64,000 nucleotides of DNA. It comes from Cytophagales bacterium (lineage in GTDB: Bacteria > Bacteroidota > Bacteroidia > Cytophagales > Spirosomataceae). Positions 8,701 to 17,235 of this stretch are shown one piece after another. A model generated the notes under the pieces. It saw only the letters and a program-made list of their open reading frames with translations. It was not told the DNA's origin and did not search any database. Positions within the stretch are counted from its first letter, which is position 1. Each line of letters opens with the position of its first letter. The position numbers and the translations under genes were made by a program. Location: positions 62,001 through 126,000 of the forward strand of contig JAAFKE010000003.1 of assembly GCA_013298215.1 (NCBI GenBank), read 5' to 3'.

Positions 8701-10652
8701 AACTTGTCGTAATTAAACTTCAAGTCGTTTCCCTTAAACCTAAAATTAGCTGACTTCAACTGACCGTTGAGCGTAAAGTCACGGTTTCGCCCCATTCGGA
8801 TTTGCTTGTCGGACGGCTGGGCAAATATTTTCAGTGAATCACTGATCGTAAACGTGTTCACCCCCCTGATCGTCAGGATACTATCGGCCAGATCGATGGA
8901 GGCATTGGCCAAACTTTCTGTGTTGTTGAAGAGCGACGTAATCTGAAAGTTGTCGTAATCGGTTTTGTTTATGTTGGCCAAAATGTACAAAATTCCTTTT
9001 TTAGAAAGTGCATACAGGTCAGTTTTGGGGTTGTTTTCTAAGTAGCTCTGCCGCACCATTTGGTTCAAACTTCCGCGCACAACCTGCTCATCTTTTTTGT
9101 AGAATGTAGCCAAATCGTAGGGCGTAAAATTGGGTACTTTTTGCTTTTGCACATAGTTTGCAGCCATCAGAAGCGGATGAAACCCAAACTCCGAACTAAT
9201 AGCCGAAAAGCGCTCGGGTTTAAAAAAACCGAACGACTCAAACCGGATAGGCACTTCGGCCTTACCCGAAACGACGTAGAACTCCAACTGGTTTTTAGGA
9301 AAGCTCCAGCGCAACATTTCCGAATACACATACATTTTATGGTACGTGTCGGTGTAGGGCACGTCGCGGTAGCTGGTACCATCGGCGCGGTCGAGTTTGA
9401 GCAACCCCGCCACGTCGGCATACATAAATCGAACACCCGGGTGGTAAAGCGAGTCGTTTTTTCCTATCATCGTAACAAACGAAGCCAGCGGGGCCGTCAC
9501 CACGGTGTCGCTCAATATAAACTTGCGGCTCTTTGCCCTAAAAGCCACTTTGTTGTCTTTCAAAACGGTTATTTCCGACGGCTCGTTGTTCAGGGACGTG
9601 CTCAGGCGGTTTTTGCCCAACAGCGTTAGCCCGCCTTGGTAACGAATGTTGGCACTGAAACTACGCAAAACAGCATCGTTGGCATAGGACACAAAAACGG
9701 GCTGGTTCGACGGCACCCCGCGCGGGCGGCGCTTGCTCTCGAAATCGAAAACGCCCTTTATGGGCTTGGCCAGGCGGGTTTCGTAGCGCAGCGTCACGTC
9801 GTCGGCACTGATTTTGGGCGTGTTCACATTAAAAACGTATTCGCTCAGTTGCACAGCAATGGCGGGGTCTCCGGCTACTTCCCAGGAGAACCGTCCGTTT
9901 TTGCCAACAAAAAAACCTTCCTTCACCGACAGCACACCGTCGGTCTGCGACAGCGTGACGGAGTCGTTGAAGGTGGTCATTACCAGGTCAATTCCTTGAA
10001 AATCAATAACCGCACCGCTGGCAGTTGGTAGTTTTCGCTTTTGATAATCAGGCACTTTTGCGTCGGCACTGTCGCTCAGAATGGTGTTGGAGTCCCAGCC
10101 GTCGTCTTTTTTGGCCATTTCTACCGTCCTCACCACCTCGGTATTGGTGTCGGTATACCTAAAATTAAACGTGCCACCGATGGCGTAGAGTTTATTGTAA
10201 TTTGAATTATAAAGCAACCGCGACTCGTAGAGCAGGTGGGCTTGTTCAAAGAATTTGAGAACCAATTTGGGGTCGTTGCTGTCGGTTATTCGGGCGGCCA
10301 CGTCCAAAAACGCGTCCATGGCCACGGGAGTAATGTTGTGTACATAAATAGCCGCGTGGATACCCGCGAACATTTCGACAAACTGCGGATTGGCCTTGTA
10401 GCCCTTGCTGACCAGTTTTTTGACCATGGCCATTGCCTTGGCTTGCTGTTGGCTGCTGAAACGCGGGTCTAACCAGACTGCTTTTAGGCGTTCGCTGGCC
10501 TTGGCATACTGGGGCGTACCGCCATACGACATCATTTTTTCTACATCTGCCACAAACTGCGCGGGGTCGTCGGAGAGCCGCACCAGTTGGCCCCGGAGCG
10601 CACCGTGAAACAGCAGTAGAAACAAAACGAAGACGCGGGACAGTTTTTTCAT
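5739..10652 (-). CDS. Giant exported protein of unknown function (1637 aa)
   Basis: Not recognised by domain. It begins with a clear signal peptide (MKKLSRVFVLFLLLFHGALRGQ). A helical first 170 residues (KASERLKAVW, FVEMFAGIHAAIY) lead into a very long beta-rich body with recurrent short strand-turn units such as GVNTFTISDSLKIFAQ, TEIGEDVKYEKSGRIYLNDP and LDGRVVLRSTGLYGRGQL. This suggests a beta-helix or OstA/AsmA-like elongated periplasmic or surface structure. The last 110 residues are rich in Pro and Lys (KTPPAPVGKNAKK, PGKKPAKKKEEEKEGF). There is no obvious T9SS C-terminal domain. It starts 3 bases after the prmA stop and is therefore probably cotranscribed. I believe similar very large proteins occur in other Cytophagales, but I cannot name a function. 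Confidence 0.8.
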   Translation of the reverse strand: MKKLSRVFVLFLLLFHGALRGQLVRLSDDPAQFVADVEKMMSYGGTPQYAKASERLKAVWLDPRFSSQQQAKAMAMVKKLVSKGYKANPQFVEMFAGIHAAIYVHNITPVAMDAFLDVAARITDSNDPKLVLKFFEQAHLLYESRLLYNSNYNKLYAIGGTFNFRYTDTNTEVVRTVEMAKKDDGWDSNTILSDSADAKVPDYQKRKLPTASGAVIDFQGIDLVMTTFNDSVTLSQTDGVLSVKEGFFVGKNGRFSWEVAGDPAIAVQLSEYVFNVNTPKISADDVTLRYETRLAKPIKGVFDFESKRRPRGVPSNQPVFVSYANDAVLRSFSANIRYQGGLTLLGKNRLSTSLNNEPSEITVLKDNKVAFRAKSRKFILSDTVVTAPLASFVTMIGKNDSLYHPGVRFMYADVAGLLKLDRADGTSYRDVPYTDTYHKMYVYSEMLRWSFPKNQLEFYVVSGKAEVPIRFESFGFFKPERFSAISSEFGFHPLLMAANYVQKQKVPNFTPYDLATFYKKDEQVVRGSLNQMVRQSYLENNPKTDLYALSKKGILYILANINKTDYDNFQITSLFNNTESLANASIDLADSILTIRGVNTFTISDSLKIFAQPSDKQIRMGRNRDFTLNGQLKSANFRFKGNDLKFNYDKFFVDLTKIESITFVPQSVYSKGGSTEIGEDVKYEKSGRIYLNDPANKSGKIKNSVFPRLSIPEGMTVFFDQADRGNVAYSRKTYFKIPSIDYDSLGMADIVFLGTFHSDGIFPDFKAELRSMPDNSLGFEYRVPAAGFKVYNKNTNVKFGANLVMDKRGLRSKGEIMHLSARVPTQDMLFLTDSLTAFGTEAEIKEMVIGKAYFPKVDMRNYTMRWVPRADSMSFSTKGNTFSFYNASTKLDGRVVLRSTGLYGRGQLKRDDSELLSQDIKFNKEGFSAGEAQFKIVSTQQQNSFRPVLLGQNVDIDFNIVKGAVGIVSNNNALETSSSVEFPFAAYRTSINRAQWNINAKTIAMKGDVLTSTFSATAPEQEGLIFNGSAALYEIEKMTLSISGVPYIKSADAKVLPEKGLVTIRRNGDMQPFKNARLLLDTLNEYHRLKNGNITISSRNKFSGDATYQYITIKNDSVSVKMGNFELRPNVVVANAKNKTATKTFFTAARAEITEADNFIISPRIQYKGSMVMLAPEPNLQFSGYVKPIIKKRVDLLSSWIGFKEIPTKNVAIKIDQTLKNETEDPLFVGLHYRSGADGLYSTFLSTKESKNDQNIFLATGSMSFNEATKSFKIVPKPKADSELIDEQNAYTFNDAKGVISYQGVLNFMRSGKTYSKDEMFMAAGLASINVDSNAYKFNTLLSFNFLAAPQAMGEIAKKIVEENLENKNDDPAEPNLDRLLAKLTALIGPKQAETYLNRRAADYRPLTDASSKFNASVVLSNVDLRWSASQNSFYSVGGTLGVSNLGNNDINAEMNGYVEIRKRSKDDEVSIYVEVSPELWYFFDWQDGQLGVVSSDYTFNDMLMAKGKGDKSKEKDFKMVPLGFDERNSFLERCMNVYKTKARPQPKVIAKTPPAPVGKNAKKTAPSPASEETLADTPKLVPVLGKDGKPLYDKYGKAIMTNAPADPKVAGKETTKETTMPGKKPAKKKEEEKEGF

Positions 10653-10655
10653 GGT

Positions 10656-11489
10656 CTAATTATTTCTTTCAAAAACAACGGCACTCCAATTGTTGAGACT
10701 TTTCTTTTTGGTGGCTTTCAGGCCCACCTCGGCGGCTTTGGCTTCTATGTCGGGTTCGTCGTGGGTATAAAAACCGCTCACAACCAGCGTGGCGGTGGGC
10801 TTCATGAAGGTTGCATACATGGGTATCTCGCGCAGGAGGATGTTTCGGTTTATGTTGGCCAGCACAATGTCGTAGGTTCCAGCGGGACAGTCTTCGATGG
10901 TTCCCTGAAACAGCGAGATATTTGTCTGGCAACCGTTTAGCTCGCTGTTTTCGACGGCATTTAGGTACGCCCACTCTTCAATATCAAAGGCCGTGGCGCG
11001 GCTCGCGCCCATTTTTAGGGCCAAAATAGCCAAAATACCCGTCCCGCTGCCCACGTCCAGCACCGTTTTGTGGGCGTGGTCTATGCCCAACTGCAAGGCC
11101 ATAACCGAGGCGGTGGTTTCGTGGTGGCCCGTCCCGAACGACATTTTGGGATTAATCACAATATCGTATTCAAAATGGGGGCTGACGGCGTGGTGCGTGG
11201 CCCTCACTATAATTCGGCCTTCGACCTCGATGGGTTGGTAATTGCGCTCCCATTCTTCGTTCCAGTTTTTTTCTTCTAACGTTACCACGTGCCACGCTAT
11301 TGCGGTCATTTCTTGGTATTTAACGATTATTTCCAGCAGCAAGGCCTGGTCGTAGTCGGGCAGTTGAACGTAGGCGTTGAGGCCGCTGTCGGTTTCGACG
11401 AACGATTCGTAGCCAATTTCGGCCAGTTCGGCCATGAGCATATCCGTAAAATCGGCCGAGGCCGTGAGTTGCAATTCGTTATAGACCAT
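10656..11489 (-). CDS. prmA: Ribosomal protein L11 methyltransferase
   Basis: SAM-dependent enzyme that trimethylates ribosomal protein L11. An N-terminal substrate-recognition domain (residues 1-95, with EEKNWNEEWERNYQPIEV at its end) is followed by the catalytic Rossmann domain. Motifs are NPKMSFGTGHHETT, the SAM loop VLDVGSGTGILAILALKMGA, and LANINRNIL, the PrmA version of the NPPY-like motif. I chose the ATG at 11487-11489 (MVYNELQLTASADF, 277 aa) because this matches the usual family start; an upstream frame to 11522 adds 11 unconserved residues. It is upstream of, and almost touching, the giant exported protein gene. Confidence 0.94.
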   Translation of the reverse strand: MVYNELQLTASADFTDMLMAELAEIGYESFVETDSGLNAYVQLPDYDQALLLEIIVKYQEMTAIAWHVVTLEEKNWNEEWERNYQPIEVEGRIIVRATHHAVSPHFEYDIVINPKMSFGTGHHETTASVMALQLGIDHAHKTVLDVGSGTGILAILALKMGASRATAFDIEEWAYLNAVENSELNGCQTNISLFQGTIEDCPAGTYDIVLANINRNILLREIPMYATFMKPTATLVVSGFYTHDEPDIEAKAAEVGLKATKKKSLNNWSAVVFERNN

Positions 11490-11819
11490 TGATTTGGGTG
11501 TTTGGCGGCAATTTACATTCAAACAGCCATTGTATCCAAAACCCCGCTGGCTGCACGCCCAATATTACCCACACAAAAGCTATTCTTTGGCTCCAACATT
11601 GTTGCCACTGACCAAAAAACACGGTCTTCTACAAACACCAGCAACGATCTACCGAGTGCCTATTGTTTTCTCAATCCACCACCGGTGGTGTTGGGCGCTT
11701 ACCCGAATTGAACTTTTGCGTTTGTTGGTTTTTTTACATTCTTTTGTCGGTGGGTTGTCCTTTGGTTTAATGAACATGAATACCACTCCCACTTTGCGAG
11801 CAATACCCACCAACATACC
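11490..11819. other. 330-bp intergenic region between divergent prmA and murF-alr
   Basis: No open frame here is credible as a gene. The region must hold promoters for both divergent genes, but I find no exact TAnnTTTG element close to either start. The only notable structure is a perfect 14-bp palindrome, CACCACCGGTGGTG, at 11677-11690. Confidence 0.6.
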
Positions 11820-14252
11820 TTGAAAATACAGACCAACGCCCAGTACCTACTCCACGACAGCCGCCAACTGATGTTCCCCGAGGCGAGTGTTTTTTTCGCC
11901 ATCCGAGGCCAGCACCACGACGGCCACGACTACGTGCTGCCCCTCTACGAGCAGGGCGTTCGGGAGTTTGTGGTCGAGGGTGGCGTACTTTCGGGAGCTC
12001 AAAAACAAGCGTTTGAGGAATTAAAAAATGCCAAATTTTGGGTTGTCGATAACGCACTCCTCGCCATGCAACAATTGGTGGCCCACCACCGCACGCAGTT
12101 TCACGTTCCGGTGGTGGGCATAACGGGTAGCAACGGCAAGACGATCGTAAAAGAATGGTTGGCGCAACTGCTGGCACCCGAGTTTAACGTCGTGAAAAGC
12201 CCAAAAAGCTATAATTCTCAGCTGGGCGTGCCGCTGTCGGTGTGGGCCATGAACGCCACCCACACGCTGGGCATTTTTGAGGCGGGGCTTTCTAAACCCC
12301 ACGAGATCGAACACATTGAGCCCGTGGTGCGCCCCACAATCGGGATTTTTACCAACATTGGGCCAGCCCACGACGAAGGTTTTAGGAGTACGAAACAAAA
12401 GATTACCGAAAAACTGCGGCTCTTCTCGCACGCCCAAAAACTTATTTACTGCGCCGATTACGAAGATATAGATACCGAGGTAAACATCATTTTGCGCGCC
12501 GCCAACCCCACCATCGACCTGGTGGCTTGGGGCAAAAAGAAAAACGCGCGCGCCAAATACCAGACGCTGTTTGACGCTGTGGCCCAGAAACTGACGGTGA
12601 ACGACCACGTTTTTTCGACCCACTTCAAAGATGCAGCATCGGTAGAAAACCTAACGCACTGCATTGTGTTGATGCTCGAAATGAAGTACGCTCCCGCACT
12701 CATTGAGCAACGTATTGCGCTGCTGCGGCCCGTTTCGATGCGCCTCGAAATGAAACAAGGTACCAATAACTGTTATTTGATCGACGATTCGTACAACAAC
12801 GACTTGGCTGGACTAACGATGGCGTTGCAGTTTTTGAGCCAGCAAGAACAACGGCCCCAAAAGGTGGTGATCCTGTCGGATTTATTGCAGACGGGCCAGA
12901 AAGAACCCGATCTTTACCAGCACATTGCCCAACTGCTGGCCGAAAAAAAAGTTGATCGACTCGTAGGAATTGGCGCGGCATTTGGCCGAAACAGCGCATT
13001 TTTTGAAACAGGCAGTTTGTTTTTTTCCGACACGGAGGCATTTATGGCCGCAGCGCTGGTTTTTAAAAACGCACTCATTTTGGTGAAAGGTGCGCGCCCG
13101 TTTGAATTTGAACGAATTGTGAATCAGCTCCAAGAGAAGGTACACGGCACGGTGCTGGAAATAAATTTGGACGCGCTCACCCACAACTTAAATTATTACC
13201 GCGAAAAAGCGGGCGCAAATACCAAGATCATGGTCATGGTAAAAGCCTTTGCCTACGGCAGTGGCAGCGCGGAGGTGGCCCAATTGTTGCAGTTTCATCG
13301 GGTCGATTATTTGGCGGTGGCCTACGCCGACGAGGGCATCGAACTACGCCAAAACGGCATCGAACTACCCATTATGGTCATGAATCCCGCCGCTGGGAGT
13401 TTCGAGAAAATGTTTGAGCACAACCTCGAGCCCGAGATTTATAGCCCCCGCATTTTGGAATACTGGCTGGCGTTTGTGGCACAAAAAAAGGGCAAAAAAA
13501 CGCCAAAAATCCACCTAAAACTCGACACGGGTATGCACCGCCTGGGCTTTGTGGAAAGCGACCTGCCAACGCTCATTGCCCAGATTACAGAAAATCCAGT
13601 TTTGCGGGTAGCCACTGTTTTTAGCCATTTGGTGGGTGCCGACGAAAGCAAACACAACGCATTTTCGGAAAAACAGTTCGCGCTTTTCGGAGCCATGTAC
13701 GGCCGCATCGCCGCCGCATTGGGCTACCAGCCAGCGCGGCATATGCTAAATTCGGCGGGAATTGTGCGGTTTCCCGACTTTAAAATGGACATGGTTCGGC
13801 TCGGAATTGGCCTTTATGGGGTGGAGGTAAACCAACTGGAACAACGTTTTCTGAGGCCCATCGGAACGCTCAAAACGGTGATTTCTCAAATAAAAAACCT
13901 CAAAGCGGGGCAAACGGTGGGCTACGGTCGGCGCGGGGTCTTGGAACGTGACGCTCGGATTGCGACCATTGCCATTGGCTACGCCGACGGTTTTGACCGT
14001 GGTTTCAGCGGGGCAGTGGGGCGTGTGAGCGTGGGCGGCGTGCTTTGCCCAGTGGTGGGCAATGTGTGCATGGACATGACGATGATTGACATTACCGACG
14101 TGCCAACCGCCCAAGAAGGCGATGAGGTGGTTGTATTTGGTGCTCAAAACCCGATTACAGACCTCGCCCGCGCCATCGGCACAATTCCTTACGAAATTTT
14201 AACGGGCATTGGCGCACGGGTGAAGCGGGTGTTTTTTAAGGAGGGTAACTAA
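11820..14252 (+). CDS. murF-alr: Bifunctional UDP-MurNAc-tripeptide:D-Ala-D-Ala ligase / alanine racemase
   Basis: Two consecutive enzymes of peptidoglycan precursor synthesis in one 810-residue chain. Residues 1 to about 435 are MurF-like: DSRQLMFPEASVFFAIRG, ATP loop GITGSNGKTIVKEWL, SPKSYNSQLGVPLSVW, IGPAHDEGF and the C-terminal YNNDLAGLTMAL region. Residues about 440-810 are alanine racemase: VLEINLDALTHNLNYYR, PLP lysine in MVKAFAYGSG, HLKLDTGMHRLGF, and MVRLGIGLYGV with the second catalytic Tyr region. This fusion is known in Bacteroidota. The start is a TTG at 11820; no in-frame ATG lies closely upstream and the protein begins normally for MurF. Alr makes D-Ala, and MurF attaches the D-Ala-D-Ala dipeptide, with D-Ala ligase acting between them. 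Confidence 0.93.
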   Translation: MKIQTNAQYLLHDSRQLMFPEASVFFAIRGQHHDGHDYVLPLYEQGVREFVVEGGVLSGAQKQAFEELKNAKFWVVDNALLAMQQLVAHHRTQFHVPVVGITGSNGKTIVKEWLAQLLAPEFNVVKSPKSYNSQLGVPLSVWAMNATHTLGIFEAGLSKPHEIEHIEPVVRPTIGIFTNIGPAHDEGFRSTKQKITEKLRLFSHAQKLIYCADYEDIDTEVNIILRAANPTIDLVAWGKKKNARAKYQTLFDAVAQKLTVNDHVFSTHFKDAASVENLTHCIVLMLEMKYAPALIEQRIALLRPVSMRLEMKQGTNNCYLIDDSYNNDLAGLTMALQFLSQQEQRPQKVVILSDLLQTGQKEPDLYQHIAQLLAEKKVDRLVGIGAAFGRNSAFFETGSLFFSDTEAFMAAALVFKNALILVKGARPFEFERIVNQLQEKVHGTVLEINLDALTHNLNYYREKAGANTKIMVMVKAFAYGSGSAEVAQLLQFHRVDYLAVAYADEGIELRQNGIELPIMVMNPAAGSFEKMFEHNLEPEIYSPRILEYWLAFVAQKKGKKTPKIHLKLDTGMHRLGFVESDLPTLIAQITENPVLRVATVFSHLVGADESKHNAFSEKQFALFGAMYGRIAAALGYQPARHMLNSAGIVRFPDFKMDMVRLGIGLYGVEVNQLEQRFLRPIGTLKTVISQIKNLKAGQTVGYGRRGVLERDARIATIAIGYADGFDRGFSGAVGRVSVGGVLCPVVGNVCMDMTMIDITDVPTAQEGDEVVVFGAQNPITDLARAIGTIPYEILTGIGARVKRVFFKEGN

Positions 14253-14260
14253 ACGAAGAG

Positions 14261-14334
14261 TGATCCCAATAGGACTCGAACCTATGACCGACGGATTAGA
14301 AATCCGTTGCTCTATCCAACTGAGCTATGGGACC
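14261..14334 (-). tRNA. tRNA-Arg (anticodon TCT)
   Basis: Full cloverleaf on the minus strand: acceptor GGTCCCA pairs with TGGGATC (one G-T), then discriminator A. The D arm is GCTCAGTTGGATAGAGC, the anticodon stem ACGGA/TCCGT frames TTTCTAA with anticodon TCT, and the T arm is ATAGGTTCGAGTCCTAT. CCA is not encoded. It lies at the 3' end of murF-alr on the opposite strand. Confidence 0.97.
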
Positions 14335-14538
14335 AACAATGACGCAAAAGTAGCGTTTTTTCGGCACAACACAAAGCAATTGCTTGGCATAATAAACATT
14401 TCGGCGTGCCGACTGGCGCATTTGGCTTTTGCTTGAACGGCCAAAGTTTGCCATATTTGCCCTCCTCCCGATAGAAAACACCGATTCGCTGCTTTTACGA
14501 GAGTTATTAGTTCAATTGTTTCAAAACCCTGCTTCTGA

Positions 14539-17085
14539 ATGAAAAGAATTGCCGCTTCTATTTTGCTAATCACCTTTTTCTCGGCCAATGCCCAGGTAGC
14601 CGACGATTATTACCTACCCCAAAACGTGACCTACAACGCGGCCATTCCGACCCCCAAACAGTTTTTGGGGTATCAGGTGGGCGAGTGGCACGTGGGCCAC
14701 GACCAGCTGGTGGCTTACCTACGAAAATTGGCGGAGGTTTCTGACCGCGTAGATGTGTCGGAATACGGGCGTACCTACGAAAACCGCCCGTTGATTCACC
14801 TCACGGTGTCGTCGGCCCGAAACCTGAGCAACCTCGAAAGCATCCGTAACGAACACAAAAAACTGAGCGACCCCGCCCAGTCGAACGGCCTGAATACCAA
14901 GGCAATGCCCGTGGTGGTTTGGTTGGGTTATACCATTCACGGCAACGAACCCAGCGGCAACAACGCCGCGCTGCTGGCCGCCTACTACTTGGCCGCCGCC
15001 CAGGGGCCTGGTATAGACTCGCTCCTGAACGAGTCGGTTATTTTGCTCGATCCGACGATTAATCCCGACGGCTCAAATAGGTTTTCGAGTTGGGTGAACA
15101 CCCACAAAAGCCAGAATTTAGTGACCGACCCCAACAGCCGCGAGTTTGGCGAAGCCTGGCCAGGTGGCCGCTCCAACCATTATTGGTTCGACCTCAACCG
15201 CGATTATCTTTATATGCAGCACCCCGAAAGCAAAAGCCGCATGGCGGTGTTTCACCAGTGGAGACCCAACGTGCTGACCGACCACCACGAAATGGGAACG
15301 GGTTCAACGTTTTTTTTCCAGCCGGGCGTACCCTCGCGCACGCACCCGCTCACGCCCAGACGAAACATTGAACTTACCCAGAAAATAGGCAAATACCACG
15401 CCGCTGGTTTAGACAAGATCGGTTCTTTTTATTACACCGAAGAAAACTTCGACGACTACTACTACGGCAAAGGCTCGTCGTACCCCGACGCGCACGGTTG
15501 CGTTGGTATTTTGTTTGAACAGGCCAGCTCGCGCGGCCACGCCCAAGACTCGCAAAATGGCGTGGTGACGTTTCCGTTTACCATCAAAAACCAGCTTACC
15601 ACCACCCTCACCAGCCTGCAAGCCGCGCTTGCCATGCGCACGGAGCTACTCGACTACCAACGTGAATTTTATAAAGAGCCCAGTTCTGACCCCGTAAAAG
15701 CATTTGTTTTTGGGGAGTCGAACGACAAGGTGCGCCTTTGGGAAATGGTTAATATCCTGCAACGGAACCAAATAGACGTGTACCCGCTCGGAAAAGATGA
15801 GGTTGTGGAGGGCAAAAAGTTCGTTAAAGGCAGCTCGTTTGCAGTGCCAATGAACCAACCCCAACACCGTTTAATAAAAGCTATTTTCGAGAAACGAACT
15901 ACCTTCGAGGACAGTTTATTTTATGATATTTCGGCCTGGGGAATGCCCCTTTGCTTCAACGTGCCAAATGCCGAGGCTAAAACACCCGTGGCTTTGGGCG
16001 AAAAAATAACCAAAAACGACTTCCCAAAAGGCAAAGTACTGGGCAAAAGCAACCTGGCTTATATGTTTGAGTGGGACAGTTATTTTGCTCCCCGCGCCGC
16101 CAATGAACTAATGCAACGCGGCTACCGCCTCAAAACAGCCACCCAGCGAATTACGGCAATCATAGACGCTGGCACGACTAAGATGTTTGATTATGGCACC
16201 GTTCAGGTGCAACTAACTGGCAAAAATGCCGAAGCGGCCCAAGCACTTCTACAAACCATGGCCGCCCGCGACGGCATAGATTTTTATGCCATGCCAACTG
16301 GGCTCACCCCGCAAGGACTCGATTTGGGCAGCGAAAACTTTAAGAATATGCGGCAACCCCGCCCACTCATGCTCGTGGGTGCGGGCGTGAACAGCTTGGA
16401 CGCAGGAGAGGTGTGGCACTTATTGGACACCCGAATGAATATGCCCCTCACAATGGCCGAAATAAGCACGGCCAACCGCGTAGACCTGGGCAAATACAAC
16501 GTCATTGTGATGGCCAGTGGCGATTACAACGCCCTGCAAGACGACAAACTCAAACGCTGGGTGCAGGCGGGCGGCACGCTCATTGCCATGACCGAGGCCC
16601 TAAATTTTGTGTCCGAAAAGGGAATTGCCCCCATTAAAATGAAAAAACTCCCCGCCGACACAACGGCAACAATGCTACCCTACGCGCTGGCCGACCGATA
16701 CAGGGGCGCACAGGCCACGGGCGGAGCCATTTTTCAGTCGCAGTTGGATGTCTCTAATCCGATGGGTTACGGCTTTAAAGACAGCATCATTAACACTTTT
16801 AGAGACCACAACGTAGTAATGGAACCCGTGAAGGATGCCTTCGCCGCGCCACTTCGCTACACCAACAAGCCGCTGGTGAGCGGGTATATTTCGGCCAAAA
16901 ACGAGAAATTTATGCGCGGAACACCCGTAGTTGCCACCTACAATGTGGGTGCGGGCAAGGTTATCGCCATTACCGACAACCCCAATTTTAGGGCCTTTTG
17001 GTGGGGAACCACCAAACTGTTTTTGAACGCCGTGTTTTTTGGCAATCAGATAGGCTCGGGGCGGTTCAACCCATTCGAGGACTAA
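14539..17085 (+). CDS. Secreted M14 family zinc carboxypeptidase
   Basis: Exported metallopeptidase of 848 residues. The signal peptide is MKRIAASILLITFFSANAQ. The M14 catalytic domain covers roughly residues 40-370: zinc ligands in YTIHGNEPSGNNAAL (H-x-x-E) and TDHHEMGTGSTFFFQPG, a VSEYGRTYENRPL segment before them, and the catalytic Glu in GILFEQASSRG. The large C-terminal region (about 380-848) looks like a glutamine amidotransferase-like or beta-rich accessory domain, with VMASGDYNALQDDKLKRW and GGTLIAMTEAL. Long Bacteroidota M14 peptidases of this layout are common. The substrate is unknown; a role in nutrient peptide or cell-wall peptide degradation in the periplasm or outside the cell is likely. 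Confidence 0.9.
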   Translation: MKRIAASILLITFFSANAQVADDYYLPQNVTYNAAIPTPKQFLGYQVGEWHVGHDQLVAYLRKLAEVSDRVDVSEYGRTYENRPLIHLTVSSARNLSNLESIRNEHKKLSDPAQSNGLNTKAMPVVVWLGYTIHGNEPSGNNAALLAAYYLAAAQGPGIDSLLNESVILLDPTINPDGSNRFSSWVNTHKSQNLVTDPNSREFGEAWPGGRSNHYWFDLNRDYLYMQHPESKSRMAVFHQWRPNVLTDHHEMGTGSTFFFQPGVPSRTHPLTPRRNIELTQKIGKYHAAGLDKIGSFYYTEENFDDYYYGKGSSYPDAHGCVGILFEQASSRGHAQDSQNGVVTFPFTIKNQLTTTLTSLQAALAMRTELLDYQREFYKEPSSDPVKAFVFGESNDKVRLWEMVNILQRNQIDVYPLGKDEVVEGKKFVKGSSFAVPMNQPQHRLIKAIFEKRTTFEDSLFYDISAWGMPLCFNVPNAEAKTPVALGEKITKNDFPKGKVLGKSNLAYMFEWDSYFAPRAANELMQRGYRLKTATQRITAIIDAGTTKMFDYGTVQVQLTGKNAEAAQALLQTMAARDGIDFYAMPTGLTPQGLDLGSENFKNMRQPRPLMLVGAGVNSLDAGEVWHLLDTRMNMPLTMAEISTANRVDLGKYNVIVMASGDYNALQDDKLKRWVQAGGTLIAMTEALNFVSEKGIAPIKMKKLPADTTATMLPYALADRYRGAQATGGAIFQSQLDVSNPMGYGFKDSIINTFRDHNVVMEPVKDAFAAPLRYTNKPLVSGYISAKNEKFMRGTPVVATYNVGAGKVIAITDNPNFRAFWWGTTKLFLNAVFFGNQIGSGRFNPFED

Positions 17086-17153
17086 TACATACTGAACCCC
17101 GCCGTTTTTTGAACTTCCTGCCGCGTTGAGCCATTATTTGATTGGAAAATGCC

Positions 17154-17161
17154 TAATTTTG
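17154..17161 (+). promoter_or_regulatory. Putative -7 element of the desaturase gene
   Basis: TAATTTTG is an exact TAnnTTTG match, 74 bases before the preferred ATG at 17236. It overlaps a longer in-frame start at 17149, which argues against that start. No -33 element is evident at the usual distance. Confidence 0.4.
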
Positions 17162-17162
17162 T

Positions 17163-17205
17163 GAACAAATTATTAACCGTAGCGTTTATAGTTAATAATT
17201 TGTTC
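17163..17205. repeat. Perfect 15-bp inverted repeat in the desaturase leader
   Basis: The arms GAACAAATTATTAAC (17163-17177) and GTTAATAATTTGTTC (17191-17205) are perfectly complementary around a 13-nt spacer. They sit immediately after the -7 element, at or just after the expected transcript start. This could be an operator for a dimeric repressor or an mRNA hairpin. Confidence 0.8.
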
Positions 17206-17235
17206 AAAACCAGTCTAAAAAATAGAGTCAAAACA

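Noticed and set aside
17149-17235. 29-residue N-terminal extension of the desaturase
   Set aside because: It overlaps the -7 promoter element and the inverted repeat, and DEGS-type proteins begin near the downstream Met.
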